Source: Achromobacter xylosoxidans
GTDB lineage: Bacteria; Pseudomonadota; Gammaproteobacteria; Burkholderiales; Burkholderiaceae_B
NCBI RefSeq assembly: GCF_002192695.1
Contig: NZ_MTLG01000125.1
Span: forward strand, 310,001-374,000
DNA: 64,000 nt
Direction: 5' to 3'
Part shown: positions 26,642-37,156 of the stretch, piece after piece
Position numbering within the stretch: position 1 is the stretch's first letter
How the letters are laid out: every line of letters begins with the position of its first letter
Program-made: the position numbers and the translations under genes
The notes under the pieces: generated by a model
What the model was told of the DNA's origin: nothing
The model's input: only the letters and a program-made list of their open reading frames with translations
Databases searched by the model: none

Positions 26642-26868
26642 GATGTGGATCTCCAGGCTGAAGGCGCCAGCATGCATGCGCGGGCGGAAATCCGGAACCG
26701 GGGGCCGCGTTGGCGCCGCGCGCCGCGCAGGATCGCCCCGCTATCCGCCAAGGCCATGATTCAGCGGGGAATTCCGCCGGTTGGCGAGAGGCCGCCGCCG
26801 CGCCATGCATAACGCGGTGTCATCGAGGCCATGCAAAGTTTTATATCGGGTTTCCCCGTATGCCCGCC

Positions 26869-27294
26869 CTAAAACGCCTTGAAGGTCTTGAGATGGATGC
26901 TGGTTTCGGTGGCGGCGATGCCCTTGAGGGTGCGCAGGCGGTCCAGCACCTCGGACAGCTGGTCGATGGTGGGCACGCGCAGTTCGGCCAGCAGATCCCA
27001 GCGGCCGTTGGTGTCATGCAGGCCCGCCACGGCGGGTTCACCCATCAGCAGGCTCACGATCTTGCGGGTTTCGTGGCCTTCGACGGCGATGCTCATCCAG
27101 GCGACGATGTCTTCGGTTTCCACCTCAGGGCGCAGGCGCACGGTATAGCCGCGGATGATGCCGCGCTCTTCCAGCTTGCGGATGCGGTTGTCGATGGTGC
27201 CGCGCGAGACGTCCAATTTCTTCGCCAGGGTGGCGACCGACATGCGGGCATCGGCGCGCAACAGGCCGAGCAGGTTCTGATCTAGCGTGTCCAT
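26869..27294 (-). CDS. Lrp/AsnC-family regulator
   Basis: 141 residues. N-terminal helix-turn-helix LDQNLLGLLRADARMSVATLAKKLDVSRGTIDNRIRKLEERGIIRGY, followed by the RAM/AsnC ligand-binding domain with GRWDLLAELRVPTIDQLSEVLDRLR. Divergent from the second ornithine cyclodeaminase gene with a 130-nt spacer and upstream of the carbamoylase operon; likely an amino-acid-responsive regulator of one or both. Confidence 0.88.
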   Translation of the reverse strand: MDTLDQNLLGLLRADARMSVATLAKKLDVSRGTIDNRIRKLEERGIIRGYTVRLRPEVETEDIVAWMSIAVEGHETRKIVSLLMGEPAVAGLHDTNGRWDLLAELRVPTIDQLSEVLDRLRTLKGIAATETSIHLKTFKAF

Positions 27295-27424
27295 TGTTAA
27301 AAGTGCTAATTATTGCTGTCAGAATGGCAGAATCTTAGCGTTTTGTGTGGATTGTTGTCACTATTAATTGGTTTGCCCATCCCCCAGAATTTCTGTTCCA
27401 TAACTCGGGGAGAACAAATTGACG

Positions 27425-28459
27425 ATGCTGCTTTCAACTTCCGACGTGGCCCACATCGTGGCCCTGCAAGGCCCGCAACAGGTCTTTTCCGGTCTGCTGG
27501 ACTATCTGCTGTCGGACTTTCTTCGATGGCAGGAATTCGACAAGAGCGCGCGGGTGGCCAGCCACTCGGCAACCGGCGTGATCGAATTGATGCCCACCGC
27601 CGACGGCGAGTACTACACCTTCAAATACGTGAACGGCCACCCCGGCAATCCGCAGGCCGGCCTGTCCACCGTGATGGCATTCGGCGCGCTGGCGCAGGTC
27701 GGCACGGGCGAGCCGCTGCTGATCAGTGAACTGACCTTGACCACCGCGCTGCGCACGGCCGTGACTTCCGCCCTGGCGGCGCGCGCACTGGCCCGCCCGG
27801 ACTCGCGCAAGATGGCGTTGATCGGCAACGGCGCGCAAAGCGAGTTCCAGGCGCTGGCCTTCCACCACCTGCTGGGCATAGACACCCTGCACGTCTACGA
27901 CGTGGACGCAGGCGCCACACGCAAGCTTGAAAGCAATCTGGCTTCAGTGCCCGGCTTGCGCGTGGTGCGCTTCGATAGTGCGGCGGATGCGGTCAAGGGC
28001 GCGGACATCGTCACCACGGTGACGGCGGACAAGGCCTACGCCACCATCCTGACCGCGGACATGGTCGAGTCGGGCATGCACATCAACGCCGTCGGCGGCG
28101 ATTGTCCGGGCAAGACGGAACTGCACGCGGACGTGCTGCGCGCGGGTCCGGTGTTCGTGGAGTACGAGCCGCAGACGCGCATCGAGGGCGACCTGCAGCA
28201 GATGCCTGCCGACTTCCCGGTGACGGAATTGTGGCGGGTGCTGACGGGCCAGGCAGCCGGCCGCAAGAGCGCATCCGAGGTGACCATTTTCGATTCGGTG
28301 GGCTTTGCGCTGGAGGACTTCTCGGCGCTGCGCTGGCTGCGTGACGCCGCCAACCGCCATGGCGTGGGCGCCCGCATCGAGGTGGCGCCGCAACTGCCGG
28401 ATCCGAAGAACCTGTTCGAGGTGGTGCGCGCGGCTGCGCCGGTCTTGGCCCGGGCCTAG
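27425..28459 (+). CDS. Ornithine cyclodeaminase (paralogue 2)
   Basis: 344 residues; the longer ArcB-type ornithine cyclodeaminase, converting L-ornithine to L-proline and ammonia. Motifs: YYTFKYVNGHPGNP with the catalytic Lys, MALIGNGAQSEFQA as the dinucleotide fold, INAVGGDCPGKTELH, and FVEYEPQTRIEGD with the conserved Asp region. A TTG at 27419 has a better-spaced GGGGAG (6 nt) than the ATG at 27425 (12 nt), so the protein may be two residues longer. Probably regulated by the divergent Lrp protein. Confidence 0.87.
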   Translation: MLLSTSDVAHIVALQGPQQVFSGLLDYLLSDFLRWQEFDKSARVASHSATGVIELMPTADGEYYTFKYVNGHPGNPQAGLSTVMAFGALAQVGTGEPLLISELTLTTALRTAVTSALAARALARPDSRKMALIGNGAQSEFQALAFHHLLGIDTLHVYDVDAGATRKLESNLASVPGLRVVRFDSAADAVKGADIVTTVTADKAYATILTADMVESGMHINAVGGDCPGKTELHADVLRAGPVFVEYEPQTRIEGDLQQMPADFPVTELWRVLTGQAAGRKSASEVTIFDSVGFALEDFSALRWLRDAANRHGVGARIEVAPQLPDPKNLFEVVRAAAPVLARA

Positions 28460-28546
28460 CGCCCGCGCTTTCGTCGCGGGTCCGCGGTTGCAGCGCCGGC
28501 GTGGCGGGCCGCGCCTGCGCTGCTCCGGTTGCGGATGGGGCCGCCG

Positions 28547-28759
28547 TCAGACGCGGCTGGGCATTTCAGCCGGCGGCGTGCCATCGTGGAACAAGGACTT
28601 CAGCTGCGTGCGCAGCTCAGGGGTGTCGGCGTGCTTGTGTACCGTGGTCGCGTGCTGCACCGCGGCTTCCAGCAATTCACCTTCGGAATCCGCTGACAAG
28701 GCTACCGTGCAATTCATTGCGCTGGGGTATTCGCGGCAATCGATGTATTTGCGAGTCAT
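28547..28759 (-). CDS. DUF1059 small protein
   Basis: 70 residues: begins MTRKYIDCREYPSAMNCTVAL and contains SADSEGELLEAAVQHA, the typical DUF1059 pattern with conserved Cys8 and Cys17. GGGAGAG lies just upstream of the ATG at 28759. Function of the family is unknown. Confidence 0.85.
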   Translation of the reverse strand: MTRKYIDCREYPSAMNCTVALSADSEGELLEAAVQHATTVHKHADTPELRTQLKSLFHDGTPPAEMPSRV

Positions 28760-28953
28760 GAACCTCTCCCTGCGCGCAGGCTGCCTGGGCCTGCGCAAGA
28801 GCATCCGGCGCGCGGCGCGGGACGTCCGGGCCGTTGGCGCGTCACAGCGGCGGGGGCGGTTCGAAAAGTATAGATCTGGCGCCGCGGCCGCGGCGCAATT
28901 CACAAGCGGCGGTTCGCGCTAGTGCACAGGCACCGGTGCGGGCGCAGCGCGCC

Positions 28954-30063
28954 TCAGAAGGTGACGCGCTGCTTCAAGGCCTTGGCGATCATCGCGATGT
29001 CGATGTCCTTGCCCGGGTTCTTCAGGCAGAAGTCGTACAGCACGGCCACGTAGGCATTGCCCAGCAGCTTGGTGATGGCGCCGGCGGTGGTGGCGGCAAT
29101 GGTGCCGCCCACCGCGCTGCCCGCGCCGGGAATGAACTTCAAGAGCCCGGAGACCACCGAACGGCCAATCAGCGTGGCCGCGGACGCGCCCAGCGTGGAA
29201 GTGACCAGCGTGGTGATGGCGGCGGTATTCAGTTCCATGCCGAAGGTGATGCCGATCTTGGCGATCATGCCGACCTGGATGGGCACCAGCGCAACGGCGT
29301 CCGAGAACGGAATGGGTGCGGCCGCGGCCGAGGCGGCCAGCCCGGCGGCCACGTTGACCTCTATCTCAGCCCGCTTTTTTTTTACTTCCAGGGCCTTCTT
29401 GTTGCGGGTGGACAGGGCGTTGGCATAGGCCCGCTGCTGTGCTTCGGGGATGTGCAGGGCGGTGGCCTCGATCAGGTTGTCCAGGCCCATGGGCGGCAGC
29501 TCCGCGTCCAGCTCCTCGATCCATTCCGGCAGCGCGCGCACCGCCACCACCTGCTTGGCGCGCGGCAACAGCTTGCGCGCCTCGTCGACGAAGGGGCTGT
29601 TCTTGCGCGCCTTGGTCAGCACCGTCACGACGGGGATGCCGGCATCGGACAGCATGTTGCACAGCTCGATTTCGGCGTCTTCGACGCGGTGGCTGCTGTC
29701 CTGGATGCAGAGCCAGGCCACGTGCAGGTGCCGGTCCTGGTCGTCGGAGGCGGAGCGCTCCTGGATCAGGTCCGCCAGCTGTTGGCGCGAGCGCTCGTAA
29801 TCGCCGACCTCCAGGCCGCGCGTGTCGATGATGGTGAGCGGATGGCCAGCCCGGGTGAATTCCTGGGTGGACTGGGTGACGGGCTTGCCCGCGCCGGTCT
29901 TGGCCAGGTCGCCGCGGAACACGGCGTTGATCAGCGTGCTCTTGCCCACGCCGGTCTTGCCCGCGACCAGGATGTTCACGCGCCCCGCGCCGCGCGTCGC
30001 GGTGCTGATGGCGTCCGCGATGGCGTCCTGCAGCTGGGGCGTGTCCATGCGGGGCGTGCTCAT
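28954..30063 (-). CDS. GTPase with C-terminal DUF697-like membrane-associated domain
   Basis: 369 residues. P-loop GKTGVGKS at about 35-42, switch II DTRGLE, and a TKAR guanine-specificity motif (TKxD-like). The C-terminal 140 residues are Ala/Gly/Ile-rich with helical hydrophobic stretches, as in YcjF/DUF697 proteins, suggesting membrane association. The start at 30063 has only a weak ribosome site; an in-frame ATG lies 15 nt downstream. No characterised homologue can be named with confidence. Confidence 0.8.
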   Translation of the reverse strand: MSTPRMDTPQLQDAIADAISTATRGAGRVNILVAGKTGVGKSTLINAVFRGDLAKTGAGKPVTQSTQEFTRAGHPLTIIDTRGLEVGDYERSRQQLADLIQERSASDDQDRHLHVAWLCIQDSSHRVEDAEIELCNMLSDAGIPVVTVLTKARKNSPFVDEARKLLPRAKQVVAVRALPEWIEELDAELPPMGLDNLIEATALHIPEAQQRAYANALSTRNKKALEVKKKRAEIEVNVAAGLAASAAAAPIPFSDAVALVPIQVGMIAKIGITFGMELNTAAITTLVTSTLGASAATLIGRSVVSGLLKFIPGAGSAVGGTIAATTAGAITKLLGNAYVAVLYDFCLKNPGKDIDIAMIAKALKQRVTF

Positions 30064-30118
30064 GAGTGGTGTGCGTAGAAAGGCATGGGAGGATTCTAGC
30101 GAGAAACGCGCGCCGCCA

Positions 30119-30964
30119 TCAGGCGCCGCCGGGCACGCCGTAAAGATGGGCCGATTCGGGGAAGCTGCGCGCGCGGACTTCGCCGGCATAGGCCTGCGCG
30201 GCTTGCTGGATGCGGCCGGCCAGGTCGTCGTAGCGCTTCACGAAGCGGGCGGTGCGCTCGAACATGCCCAGCATGTCGTCCACCACCAGCACCTGACCGT
30301 CGCAGCGCGCGGATGCGCCTATGCCTATGGTCGGGCAGGCGACGGCCTCGGTGATCGACGCCGCCAGCGGCTCGACCACGCCTTCGATCACCAGCGAGAA
30401 CGCGCCGGCATCCGCCACGGCGGCGGCATCGGCGGCGATGCGGGCGTACTCGGCTTCGCCGCGGCCGCGCGCGCCGTAGCCGCCCAGGATGTTCACCGCC
30501 TGCGGCGTCAGGCCCACGTGGCCCATGACCGGGATGCCGCGCGCCGACAGATAGGCGACGGTGGCGGCCATGCTCTGGCCGCCTTCCAGCTTGACCGCGC
30601 CCGCGCCGGTTTCCTTCATGATGCGCGCCGCGGAACGGAAGGCCTGTTCGGGGCTTTCCTCATAGCTGCCGAACGGCATGTCGACGACGACCAGCGCCCG
30701 GCGCGAGCCGCGCACCACGGCGGCGCCGTGCGCAATCATCAGGTCCAGCGTGACGGGCACGGTGGAAGGCAGGCCGTAGATCGTCTGCGCCAGGCTGTCG
30801 CCCACCAGCAGGGCGTCGCAATGCGGGTCCAGCAGTTCGGCCATGCGCGCCGTGTAGGCTGTCAGCATCACCAGCGGCTCCTGGCGCTTGCGCGCGCGGA
30901 ATGCGGGCACGCTCACGCGGGGCGGACTGGCCGCAGCGGCGTTCAGGGTGGCGGTCGTAGACAT
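30119..30964 (-). CDS. panB: 3-methyl-2-oxobutanoate hydroxymethyltransferase
   Basis: 281 residues; ketopantoate hydroxymethyltransferase of pantothenate/CoA biosynthesis, using 5,10-methylene-THF. Landmarks: [13 protein letters not shown] near 53-65, [34 protein letters not shown] and ACPTIGIGA. The ATG at 30964 has AGGAAGGA 6 nt upstream. panC is not adjacent in this window. Confidence 0.93.
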   Translation of the reverse strand: MSTTATLNAAAASPPRVSVPAFRARKRQEPLVMLTAYTARMAELLDPHCDALLVGDSLAQTIYGLPSTVPVTLDLMIAHGAAVVRGSRRALVVVDMPFGSYEESPEQAFRSAARIMKETGAGAVKLEGGQSMAATVAYLSARGIPVMGHVGLTPQAVNILGGYGARGRGEAEYARIAADAAAVADAGAFSLVIEGVVEPLAASITEAVACPTIGIGASARCDGQVLVVDDMLGMFERTARFVKRYDDLAGRIQQAAQAYAGEVRARSFPESAHLYGVPGGA

Positions 30965-31284
30965 CGAAATCCTTCCTATCCAGGGTTGAGTGCTTGAATC
31001 GGGATATTGCGATACCCGCATCGTAGCGGAAGGCCGCGAGGGCGAGCCTCGCGTTAGCGCATGGCGCGATCCCGCAGGCTAATCTTTGCGGCAAAACGTA
31101 ATCGAAGTTTCGGGCGCGGGCGAGGCCGCGCCCAGCGGAAACTGTACGGTATGAATTTGGGGACGTTTTGGCGGTTCCCCAAAAGCGTTACATCTTCAAG
31201 AGTTCTTTCGCTTTTTCGATAGGTCCGCCTGCGTAGAATTCGCCGCTTACAAGGTTATTTCGCGGCTTCCGCGCAACACTGCTC
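30965..31284. other. Divergent intergenic region panB / glycan genes
   Basis: 320 nt without a gene. It carries an imperfect dyad, TTGGGGA (31157-31163) and TCCCCAA (31176-31182), about 100 nt before the next gene, with TTTTGG/CCAAAA nested in it. Probably holds both divergent promoters; no further signal recognised. Confidence 0.35.
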
Positions 31285-32277
31285 ATGCCTAGTCCCGGGC
31301 TCATTCCACGCTTGCTGCGTTCGCGCCCGCTGACCAAGGGCCTGCGCTACTTCTATCGGCACAGCCGGCCCGCCGCCTGCCGGCACAACGAAACCCTGTG
31401 GCCCTTCGTGACAGTGCGGCGCGATGCGCAGGACCGGCTGACCGGCTGCGAACTGCGCGGCGTGCAGGGCCCGGCGGTCACGCCGATGGATCAGCTGCCG
31501 CGCGGCATCGGCGCGGACGCCCACCTGATACTCAGCGGCCCGTCCGTCGCCCAGATCGACTATGCCCGTTGCCGCCTGGACGTGGCGATGGGCGTCAACG
31601 GTTCGATCGCGCTGCGGCGCCAACATCCGTCCCTGCGTTTCGACTACTACGCGATGCTGGATGCGGGTTTCGTCAACCGCAGGCGCGAACTGGTGGCGGA
31701 AGTGCTGGCGCAGGACCTGACGCTGTTCGTCACGCCCGAGGTCTATCGCTGGATCGGCTTCCTGTTCGATCGCAACGCCGTGCGCTGCCGCATCGCGCTG
31801 TTCGAAGAAGTGCACCAGCGCGCGTTGCAGCCGCGCGCGCGGCCCGAGGAGCTGGAAGCGCGGCTGGCGGCCGATCCCGGGCTGGTGCTGTTCGACGCGC
31901 GCAATCCGGTGCATGCGCATGGCTTCAGCCTGGACCCGCCGCGCGGCCTGTTCGGCGGCGGCACCGTCGCCTACACGGGCCTGCAGTTGCTGGCGTGGCT
32001 GGGCGCGAAAACCATTTACCTGCACGGCCTGGACCTCACGGCCGCGGCAGGCCCACGATTCTATGAAAGCGCGGCCACGCAGCTGTCCACCGCGCTGGAC
32101 CGGCAATTCTCCGGGCACATCGAACCCGCCTTCCGGCAAGCCAGCCGGCTGCTCGGCGAACGCGGCATCAAGGTCTACAACCTGTCGCCCGCCAGCCGGC
32201 TGGGGGACGATGTGTTCGAGAAGCGCGACTGGAGCTGCCTGCTGCCCGAGCAGCCGTTTTCGAGTACGACCCCATGA
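31285..32277 (+). CDS. Probable LPS/glycan biosynthesis protein with GT42/DUF115-like fold
   Basis: 330 residues, no signal peptide. AHLILSGPSVAQIDYARC near 78-95, followed by a GVNGS segment, resembles the CMP-sugar-binding start of sialyltransferase family 42 and DUF115 proteins. TGLQLLAWLGAKTIYLHGLDL near 232-252 matches the conserved second region, and IKVYNLSPASRL the end. The stop overlaps the start of a GT4 glycosyltransferase (ATGA), so the two act together, probably in LPS core or surface glycan assembly. Fold assignment is from motif resemblance; sugar donor unknown. Confidence 0.65.
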   Translation: MPSPGLIPRLLRSRPLTKGLRYFYRHSRPAACRHNETLWPFVTVRRDAQDRLTGCELRGVQGPAVTPMDQLPRGIGADAHLILSGPSVAQIDYARCRLDVAMGVNGSIALRRQHPSLRFDYYAMLDAGFVNRRRELVAEVLAQDLTLFVTPEVYRWIGFLFDRNAVRCRIALFEEVHQRALQPRARPEELEARLAADPGLVLFDARNPVHAHGFSLDPPRGLFGGGTVAYTGLQLLAWLGAKTIYLHGLDLTAAAGPRFYESAATQLSTALDRQFSGHIEPAFRQASRLLGERGIKVYNLSPASRLGDDVFEKRDWSCLLPEQPFSSTTP

Positions 32278-33398
32278 AGATTCTGTACACCAATTTCCAC
32301 CAAGGCGATGGCGGCGGCCACACCACCTACGTGATGTCGCTGGCGCGCATCCTGTGCGAGAAGTCGGAGGTGACCGTGGCGGCGCCGGCCAGCAGCCGCC
32401 TGCTGGCCGAGGCCGCCGCCCTGCCCGGCGTGCGCACGCTGGCCCTGGAGTTCAAAGGCCGGCCGCTGCAGCAGCTGCGCGCGCTGCGGCGCCTGCGGGC
32501 CCTGCTGCGCGACGAACGCTTCGACGTGGTCCACGCCAACGGCTCGGCCGATCACCGCCTGTGCATGCTGGCAACCATGGGCATGGGCGCGCGGCGTCCC
32601 TTCATGGTCTACACCCAGCATACCGACCGCAGCGCCAACAGTCTGGGCGCGCGGGTGCGCGCCAAATGGGGCACCAACCGCGTCATCTGCGTGTGCACCC
32701 ACACGTTTCGCCGCATGAAGCAGTCGGTGTTCCGCAACGAAGACCTGCGGGTGGTGCACAACGGCGTGGACACGGAAAAATGCAGTCCGGCCTCGCGCCG
32801 CGAGGCGGCGCAAGCGCGCGACAGCCTGTTGCCCGAGGGCATGCAGGGCCGGCTGGTCATCGGCAGCAATGCCGGCACCGCCGTCTACAAGAACTGGCTG
32901 GACATGGTCACTGCCGTGTCCATGCTGCCCGAGAACAAGCGGCGGCAGGTGGTGGTGCTGATCGCGGGCAAGCTGCCGGACGCGGAGCAGATGCGCCGTG
33001 TCAGCGAACTGGGCATGTCGGAGCAGGTGGTGTTCACCGGTCTGCTGGACGACGTCGGCCCCTTCCTGTCGGCGCTGGACGTCGGCTTTGTGCTGTCGTC
33101 GAAGCTGGAGACGATTTCCTTCGCCTGCCGCGAGATGATGGCGGCAGGCAATCCCGTGATCGTCAGCGCGGTGGGAGGGTTGCCGGAGAATGTCACCGAC
33201 GGCCGCGACGGCTGGGTGGTGCCGCCGGCCTCGGTGGACAGCATTGTCGAGGCGCTGTCGAAGATCCTGGAAAACCGCGAAGCCTTGGGCGTGATGGGCG
33301 CCGAGGCCCGCAGCACGGCGCTGCGGGAATTTTCGCTGACGACATTCGTCGGCAAGACCGAGCGGGTCTATCACGAAAGCCGGGCGCAGCCGGCCTGA
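32274..33398 (+). CDS. GT4-family glycosyltransferase
   Basis: 374 residues, GT-B fold. N-terminal GDGGGHTTYVMSLA donor/acceptor loop, middle VVHNGVDTEKCSP, and a C-terminal nucleotide-sugar site with SSKLETISFACREMMAAGNPVIVSAVGGLPENV, where the E-x7-E motif of retaining GT4 enzymes is recognisable. Cytoplasmic or membrane-peripheral. Translationally coupled to the preceding gene by a 4-nt overlap; likely an LPS core sugar transferase. Confidence 0.88.
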   Translation: MKILYTNFHQGDGGGHTTYVMSLARILCEKSEVTVAAPASSRLLAEAAALPGVRTLALEFKGRPLQQLRALRRLRALLRDERFDVVHANGSADHRLCMLATMGMGARRPFMVYTQHTDRSANSLGARVRAKWGTNRVICVCTHTFRRMKQSVFRNEDLRVVHNGVDTEKCSPASRREAAQARDSLLPEGMQGRLVIGSNAGTAVYKNWLDMVTAVSMLPENKRRQVVVLIAGKLPDAEQMRRVSELGMSEQVVFTGLLDDVGPFLSALDVGFVLSSKLETISFACREMMAAGNPVIVSAVGGLPENVTDGRDGWVVPPASVDSIVEALSKILENREALGVMGAEARSTALREFSLTTFVGKTERVYHESRAQPA

Positions 33399-33423
33399 CG
33401 GCCGCGCCCGGAGACTGCTGCCG

Positions 33424-35346
33424 CTATTCGCTGTACGTCTTGGTGCTGTACAGGCTCACGGGCAGCAGGTTCAGCACCGGCAGGCCGCTGACCGGGTCCT
33501 TGGCCTGCTTGTCGATGTAGGCTTGCAGCACGTCGGCGTCCAGCACGCCGATGTCCTGCCGGCGCGAGGCAGGCACGTTGGCCAGGGTCTTGTAGCCGTC
33601 GCCGCCGGTGGCGTTGAAGCTCAGCACGAAGAGCTTGTAGCTGCGGCCCGCGTCCAGCGGCAGCCAGTTGCCGCTGGCCTGATCCCGCACTTCGATGTTG
33701 GACACGCGGCTGCCCTGGGCCTGGGCCGCATTCACGTCCCAGCGCAGGCCGCCGGCGTAGGGATACGGGCCGGTCGAGCCGCCCGCGCCATAGACCGCCT
33801 GCATGCCGTCTTCCAGCATGCTCTTGACCTCGGCGCCGGTCACGTCCAGGCGCCAGAGCATATTGCCGAAAGGCACCACCTCGATCACGTTGGCCGCCGT
33901 CACGTTGCCCAGGAGCGGCACGCGCACGCCGCCGCCGCTTTGCAGCGAGATGTCGGCGCCGCCATAGCTGGCGTTGGCCACGTCCAGGTAGGCCTGGGCC
34001 ACCAGCTGCTGGATATCGCCGCCGCGCAGGCTGACGCTCCCCAGCGTATTGCAGGCCGCGCTGGAGCGGCTGTAGTCGCGCGAACCGGGGCCGCCCGGCA
34101 CGCGCCGGGAGCATAGTTCCTGCGGCACCGAAGCGACCAGGCTGCGGCTGAACTGGTCGACCTTGGCCTTGAACGGCTGCAGCACGGCCGTGGCCTGCGC
34201 GTCCGGCGCCTGCATGCGCAGGAAGCCGCTGGCCTGGATGTCGGCCTGGATCGCCGCCTCGTCCGCAGCCGAAGGCGCGACGCCGGCCACCTTCAACGGG
34301 CCGTCCATCAGCACGTGCGGCGTGCCGGCGCAGGCGGTGACGTCGCCATTGGCGTCGAAGTTCACCTTCAGCTCACCCACCACTTGAGAGTATTCCCAGG
34401 CCTGCACCAGGCAGACGCGCTTGCCGTCCTTGTCCTGCAGCACGGTGGGGTAGGCGCCCGCGGGCGAGCCCACGCCATAGTCCGCCATGGCGGCGGGGCC
34501 CAGCAACGTGTGGGAATCGCCGCCCACCACCACGTCCACGCCGCTCAGCTGCGCGATCACCTGCTTGTCATAGCCGTAGCCGATGTGGCTCATCACCACG
34601 ATCTTGTTCACGCCTTGGGCGCGCAGCGCGTCGATCTGCTGCTGCGCGGCGACGGTCTCGTCGGAGAACAAGGTGCCGGCGTCCGGGCTGGACGACTGCT
34701 GGGTCTTGGCGGCGATGGTCAGGCCGACCAGGCCGATATCCTGGCCGTCGCGCTTGAGGACCACGGCGGGCTTGACCATGCCGGGGGCGCGCGAGGGGTT
34801 CAGCGCCGAGCCGGCGGCGAACGTGACGTTGGCGCTCAGCACGGGCGTCTGGCAGGCGCCTGCGTGCAGCAGTTCGATGAAGCGTTTCAAGCCGCTGTCG
34901 CCCTTGTCGAACTCGTGGTTGCCCAGGGTCATGGCGTCGAAGCAGACGGTGTTCATCATGGCCGCGTCGGCCTCGCCTGGCTCGCCCGCGCGGTTGAAGT
35001 ACAGCGTGCCGGTGGTGGCGTCGCCCGCATGCAGCTTGAGCACGTTGGCGGATTGCGCTGCCAGCGCGTTGATCGCGCCGGTCACTCGCGGGAAGCCGCC
35101 GGTGTCGGCGTTCACGGCGACGCGCGCGCCGGCGGCGTTCTTGAGCTTCAGGTCCTTCTTCTTGCTGTCCAGGTTGGAATGATGATCGTTGATGTGCAGG
35201 ATCGTCAGTTCCATCGGCCGGCCGGGCGCCGGCTGTTCGGGCTGTTCGACGGGCTTGTCGTCATCGTCGTCGCCGCCGCCGCAGCCGGCCAGCAGCGCCA
35301 GCGCGCTCAGCATGGCCGCGCCCGCGTTCCTCTTCCACGTGTTCAT
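33424..35346 (-). CDS. Lipoprotein 5'-nucleotidase/2',3'-cyclic phosphodiesterase family
   Basis: 640 residues from the ATG at 35346. Lipobox LALLAGC puts the acylated Cys near residue 22, followed by GGGDDDDDK. Metallophosphatase motifs: LTILHINDHHSNL, HAGDATTGTLYF and TLGNHEFDKG; a second metal/phosphate region contains MSHIGYG and GGDSHTLL. The C-terminal UshA-type domain has SLRGGDIQQL, VIEVVPFGNMLWRLDVTG and FNATGGDGYKTL. Predicted outer-membrane-anchored periplasmic nucleotidase scavenging phosphate and nucleosides. Confidence 0.9.
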   Translation of the reverse strand: MNTWKRNAGAAMLSALALLAGCGGGDDDDDKPVEQPEQPAPGRPMELTILHINDHHSNLDSKKKDLKLKNAAGARVAVNADTGGFPRVTGAINALAAQSANVLKLHAGDATTGTLYFNRAGEPGEADAAMMNTVCFDAMTLGNHEFDKGDSGLKRFIELLHAGACQTPVLSANVTFAAGSALNPSRAPGMVKPAVVLKRDGQDIGLVGLTIAAKTQQSSSPDAGTLFSDETVAAQQQIDALRAQGVNKIVVMSHIGYGYDKQVIAQLSGVDVVVGGDSHTLLGPAAMADYGVGSPAGAYPTVLQDKDGKRVCLVQAWEYSQVVGELKVNFDANGDVTACAGTPHVLMDGPLKVAGVAPSAADEAAIQADIQASGFLRMQAPDAQATAVLQPFKAKVDQFSRSLVASVPQELCSRRVPGGPGSRDYSRSSAACNTLGSVSLRGGDIQQLVAQAYLDVANASYGGADISLQSGGGVRVPLLGNVTAANVIEVVPFGNMLWRLDVTGAEVKSMLEDGMQAVYGAGGSTGPYPYAGGLRWDVNAAQAQGSRVSNIEVRDQASGNWLPLDAGRSYKLFVLSFNATGGDGYKTLANVPASRRQDIGVLDADVLQAYIDKQAKDPVSGLPVLNLLPVSLYSTKTYSE

Positions 35347-35408
35347 TCGCGTGTACCCCTCTGTCATCGGAGGGCGAATGGTCGCGGGTCAAGATGACGC
35401 GGAAATGA

Positions 35409-35424
35409 ATGACAGTGTTGTCAT
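35409..35424. promoter_or_regulatory. Palindrome upstream of the nucleotidase gene
   Basis: ATGACA-GTGT-TGTCAT, a perfect dyad with 6-nt arms, 63 nt upstream of the nucleotidase start; further TGTCAT copies occur nearby (35361, 35450). TGTCAT is part of the PhoB-box repeat, but the 11-nt direct-repeat spacing is not convincing. Confidence 0.35.
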
Positions 35425-35455
35425 GTTGCGCGACGACATGTCGCATGCCTGTCAT

Positions 35456-35500
35456 GAAAAAAACAACGGGCCCGGCGCATGCGGCGCCGGGCCCGTTGTT
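35456..35500 (-). terminator. Rho-independent terminator of the frmR-adhC operon
   Basis: On the minus strand an inverted repeat centred on CGGGCCCGGCGC / GCGCCGGGCCCG with flanking AACAA/TTGTT is followed by a run of seven T residues. It starts about 17 nt after the adhC stop. A strong intrinsic terminator. Confidence 0.9.
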
Positions 35501-35516
35501 GCCGCAAGATGCGGGC

Positions 35517-37031
<1,515 letters not shown>

Positions 37032-37098
37032 CTAGGCGGGGCTTGAGTCGCAAACCGCAGTCGCGTTCGCGACGGCGGGCCCTGAAGCCATCTGTACC

Positions 37099-37109
37099 TG
37101 TCTATACTA
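37099..37109. promoter_or_regulatory. Probable HutC operator upstream of hutC
   Basis: TGTCTATACTA matches 9 of 11 positions of the core TGTATATACAA found in the perfect hutU-upstream palindrome. It lies 47 nt before the hutC GTG and would allow autoregulation. Confidence 0.5.
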
Positions 37110-37156
37110 GGCCCTGACCGTTATCGGCCGCCCAGCGCCGTTCTACAGGATTCCCC

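Noticed and set aside
35347-35516. PhoB box before the nucleotidase gene
   Set aside because: TGTCAT units are present but not as two direct repeats at 11-nt spacing, so it was kept only as a low-interest observation.
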